Of a stretch of DNA of 64,000 nt, positions 62,007 through 64,000 are shown one piece after another. The notes beneath the pieces were generated by a model. That model had not been told where the DNA came from, did not search any database, and was given only the letters and a program-made list of their open reading frames with translations. The stretch is from Sphingopyxis sp. H073 (GTDB lineage Bacteria > Pseudomonadota > Alphaproteobacteria > Sphingomonadales > Sphingomonadaceae). Within the stretch, counting starts at the first letter, position 1; every line of letters starts with the position of its first letter. The stretch covers positions 186,001-250,000 of the forward strand of contig NZ_LNSG01000005.1 of NCBI RefSeq assembly GCF_001468395.1, read 5' to 3'. A program made the translations under genes and the position numbers.

Positions 62007-62234
62007 GGCCGAAGAAGGCCATGATGACAGCTTCGTTGCAAGCTTTCGGCCATTGGTCGATGCGGGAACGCCTTTCGTCTCCACATCGACCGCACGACCG
62101 GCCCCGTCGAACCCGACGTGCGTGGCCTTGGCAAAGCGGGCATCCAAGGCTCGCGGGATGCGGGAGGATCCGGTCTTCCCCGGTTTCGGATCAGCTCGTG
62201 TCCCGCATCATCCCCCCAGATGAGAGGACTCCCC

Positions 62235-62573
62235 ATGTTGAAATCCACCCTGATCACGATGGCGGCCATCGCCATCTGTGGCGCAGCAGCTCCCGCCGTG
62301 GCGCAGGACAGCGATGCGCCGCAAGTCGCCGTCCGCCACGACGACCTTAATCTTTCGACCACCGCCGGTCGCGATCGGCTCGACACACGGGTTCGCACCG
62401 CGATCCGCGCGATGTGCACCGACAGCGGCCGTCTCACCTTGCGCCAGCGCGCGGTCGCGCAGGATTGCATGGCGCAGGCCAAGCGCAGCATCGAACCGCA
62501 GCTCGCGGCCTTGTTGAACGGCAGCACCGCCAAGTTCGCGAGCGACAAGCCGCCCGTCGTCGCTGCTCCCTGA
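62235..62573 (+). CDS. UrcA-family protein
   Basis: 112 aa from ATG 62235 (GAGAGGA upstream). Signal peptide (MLKSTLITMAAIAICGAAAP ending AVAQ). VAVRHDDLNLSTTAGRDRLD, then AIRAMCTDSGRLTLRQ and the DCMAQAKRSIEPQL end match UrcA, a secreted family of sphingomonads and relatives with two conserved cysteines. Function unknown. Confidence 0.85.
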   Translation: MLKSTLITMAAIAICGAAAPAVAQDSDAPQVAVRHDDLNLSTTAGRDRLDTRVRTAIRAMCTDSGRLTLRQRAVAQDCMAQAKRSIEPQLAALLNGSTAKFASDKPPVVAAP

Positions 62574-62628
62574 CGACATCCGGTGACGCGGCCGTCCTGA
62601 AGCAGGTGGCGGCCGCCGAAGAAGGCGA

Positions 62629-63363
62629 TCATGCTCCGTGCATGATCGCCTTTACGTCATGAAGATAGGTGCGGCCGATGCGGTGCACGCCTCCTTCGCC
62701 CAGATCGACACTCCAAGCGCCGTCGCCGTGGTGTTTCAGCCCGACGATGCCTTCGCGGCGGATCATCTTCGACCGGTGGATGCGCATGAACTGGTCGGGG
62801 TTCATGCGCGCTTCGAGTGATTTGATCGTCTGATGGATCAGCCAGCTGCGCCCGCCGACGTGGAGGCGCATATAATCGCGCTCGGCCTCGATCAGGTCGA
62901 CCTGGGCTGCATCGATGCGCAGCATCTCGCCGCGGTTCTGGACCCAGAACTCGCTGATCCACTTGCTTTTCGGCGCAGGAGCGCGCTCGCTGGCGCGCCA
63001 TTCGCGAACTCGCGTCAGCGCCCGACCAAGCCGGTCGGGCGAGACCGGTTTCAGCAGATAGTCGACCGCGGCGACGTCAAAGGCGGCGACCGCGTAGCGA
63101 TCGAACGCGGTGACGAAGACCACGGCGGGCGGATTGTCGAGCTTGTCGATGGCAGCGGCGACCTGCAACCCGTCGAGATCGGGCATCGCAATATCGCAGA
63201 GTACCAGGTCGGGCGCGAGGGCGTCGACCATGCGCAGCGCGGAGGCGCCGTCGCTCGCCGTCCCGACAAGCGAGACGCCGTCTTGCTGACCTGCGAGAAT
63301 CTGCAACCGTTCGATTGCGAGCGGTTCGTCGTCGACAATCAGGGTCCGAAGCGTCTGGAGCAT
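62629..63363 (-). CDS. LytTR-family response regulator
   Basis: 244 aa from ATG 63363 (MLQTLRTLIVDDEPLAIERL). Receiver domain with phosphoacceptor Asp in PDLVLCDIAMPDLDG, and DYLLKPVSPDRLGRAL. LytTR DNA-binding domain from about residue 140 (IDAAQVDLIEAERDYMRLHV, FMRIHRSKMIRREGIVGL). One base separates the kinase stop from this ATG, so they form an operon. The target is unknown. Confidence 0.93.
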   Translation of the reverse strand: MLQTLRTLIVDDEPLAIERLQILAGQQDGVSLVGTASDGASALRMVDALAPDLVLCDIAMPDLDGLQVAAAIDKLDNPPAVVFVTAFDRYAVAAFDVAAVDYLLKPVSPDRLGRALTRVREWRASERAPAPKSKWISEFWVQNRGEMLRIDAAQVDLIEAERDYMRLHVGGRSWLIHQTIKSLEARMNPDQFMRIHRSKMIRREGIVGLKHHGDGAWSVDLGEGGVHRIGRTYLHDVKAIMHGA

Positions 63364-63364
63364 G

Positions 63365-64000
63365 TCAGCACCTCTCTCGTGCCAGGGGGAGCCACAAGGA
63401 TACGAAGAAGCCACCGGTGTCGGACCGGCCCCATTCGCATCCTGCGCTGGGGCCGTAGCGCGTCAGCAGCCGTTCGCGGACGTTGCCTAGGCCGAGGCCA
63501 GTGCCGGGGGCGGGGATCGGCGCCTTCGGGTCGATGTCGTTTTCGATCCGCAGCACCAGCAAGCCATATTCGCTGCTCGCGGTCAGACGGATTGCGATCG
63601 TTCCCTTGCTGGGGGCGACGCCATATTTGATCGCATTTTCGATGATCGGTTGCAGGATCAGCACCGGGACGCAGGCGTTTTCGAGCTCGTTCGGCATCGT
63701 CACCTCGACATGCAGCCGGTCGGGGAAGCGAACTTGCTCGATATCGAGGTAGAGGCGCTGGAGCGCGATTTCCTCGTCGAGGCTGACGAGCTGTTCGGGG
63801 TCGACGGCAAGGCTCGAGCGGAGGAAGGACGACAGGTTCATGATCATCGTCTCGGCCTCGCTCTTCGATCCTTTGAGGACGAGCGTCGACAGCGAATTCA
63901 GCGTGTTGAACAGGAAGTGCGGATTGACCTGATAGTGCAGCGCGCGGAGCTGAGCCGCTTGCGCCTCGATGCGGAAATGGTTCGCGCGACGTTCGACCGC
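63365..64000 (-). CDS. LytS-type sensor histidine kinase, partial
   Basis: The frame is open from the window edge to a TGA at 63365-63367, so the N-terminus (sensor, membrane part) is missing and about 211 residues remain. The H-box LHYQVNPHFLFNTLNSLSTL is the His_kinase (LytS/YehU) form. ATPase motifs follow: LQPIIENAIKYGVAPSKG and APGTGLGLGNVRERLLTRYG. Partner of the adjacent LytTR regulator. Confidence 0.92.
   Translation of the reverse strand, partial: AVERRANHFRIEAQAAQLRALHYQVNPHFLFNTLNSLSTLVLKGSKSEAETMIMNLSSFLRSSLAVDPEQLVSLDEEIALQRLYLDIEQVRFPDRLHVEVTMPNELENACVPVLILQPIIENAIKYGVAPSKGTIAIRLTASSEYGLLVLRIENDIDPKAPIPAPGTGLGLGNVRERLLTRYGPSAGCEWGRSDTGGFFVSLWLPLARERC

Overview
The window is about 66-70% G+C over most of its length and has the gene content of an alphaproteobacterial chromosome of the order Sphingomonadales. 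A Sphingopyxis-like genus is my inference, not shown directly. Supporting points are a pyruvate dehydrogenase E1 beta carrying its own lipoyl domain, LexA boxes of the alphaproteobacterial GAAC-N7-GAAC type, ETC complex I NDUFS4-like, DUF4170, DUF2794 and UrcA proteins, and many intergenic palindromic elements. Genes are dense and mostly housekeeping.

Layout. 1-6.9 kb: peroxiredoxin (cut by the window edge), glycine-zipper lipid-associated protein, TauD-like dioxygenase, host-attachment protein, YhhN membrane protein, TrmFO, EF-hand protein and OxyR. 7-14.4 kb: citrate synthase, GltX, ComEC, then moaC-moeA-lexA on the minus strand with an SOS box before lexA. 14.4-20.7 kb: SRP RNA between two compositionally odd small genes, then dnaX-ybaB, lon and hupB. 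20.8-25.3 kb: tRNA-Val(CAC), PepSY protein plus a PhoPQ-like two-component pair, and a TPR protein. 25.3-30.9 kb: GST, chorismate mutase, polyprenyl diphosphate synthase, DUF1801, HrpB and NDUFS4-like. 31-33.1 kb: a four-gene minus-strand cluster of small helical membrane-associated proteins. 33.3-39.3 kb: eno, ftsB-like, pdhA-pdhB, a phytoene-synthase-like fragment, cysE and DUF2794. 39.3-42 kb: membrane proteins and an SDR enzyme.

42.2-50.3 kb is a phosphate-starvation region. A phosphate-selective porin sits behind a set of 11-bp-phased TGTCAT repeats, and pstS-pstC-pstA-pstB-phoU-phoB runs towards it on the minus strand behind its own PHO box. No phoR is present in the window.

50.27-52.04 kb is the one clearly foreign block. 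It is roughly 37-42% G+C by hand count of sample lines, and holds two translationally coupled genes: an SMC/ABC-like AAA ATPase followed by a small protein with a PD-(D/E)xK-like D-x13-E-x-K motif. It resembles a compact two-gene anti-phage system of the Septu/PARIS kind (ATPase plus effector), but the effector looks different. It is the best candidate here for an undescribed system.

52-64 kb returns to host composition: monooxygenase, a large palindromic intergenic element, membrane and periplasmic proteins, uvrA with an SOS box, an M13 peptidase, a BCCT transporter, an UrcA protein and a LytS/LytR-type two-component pair cut by the right edge.
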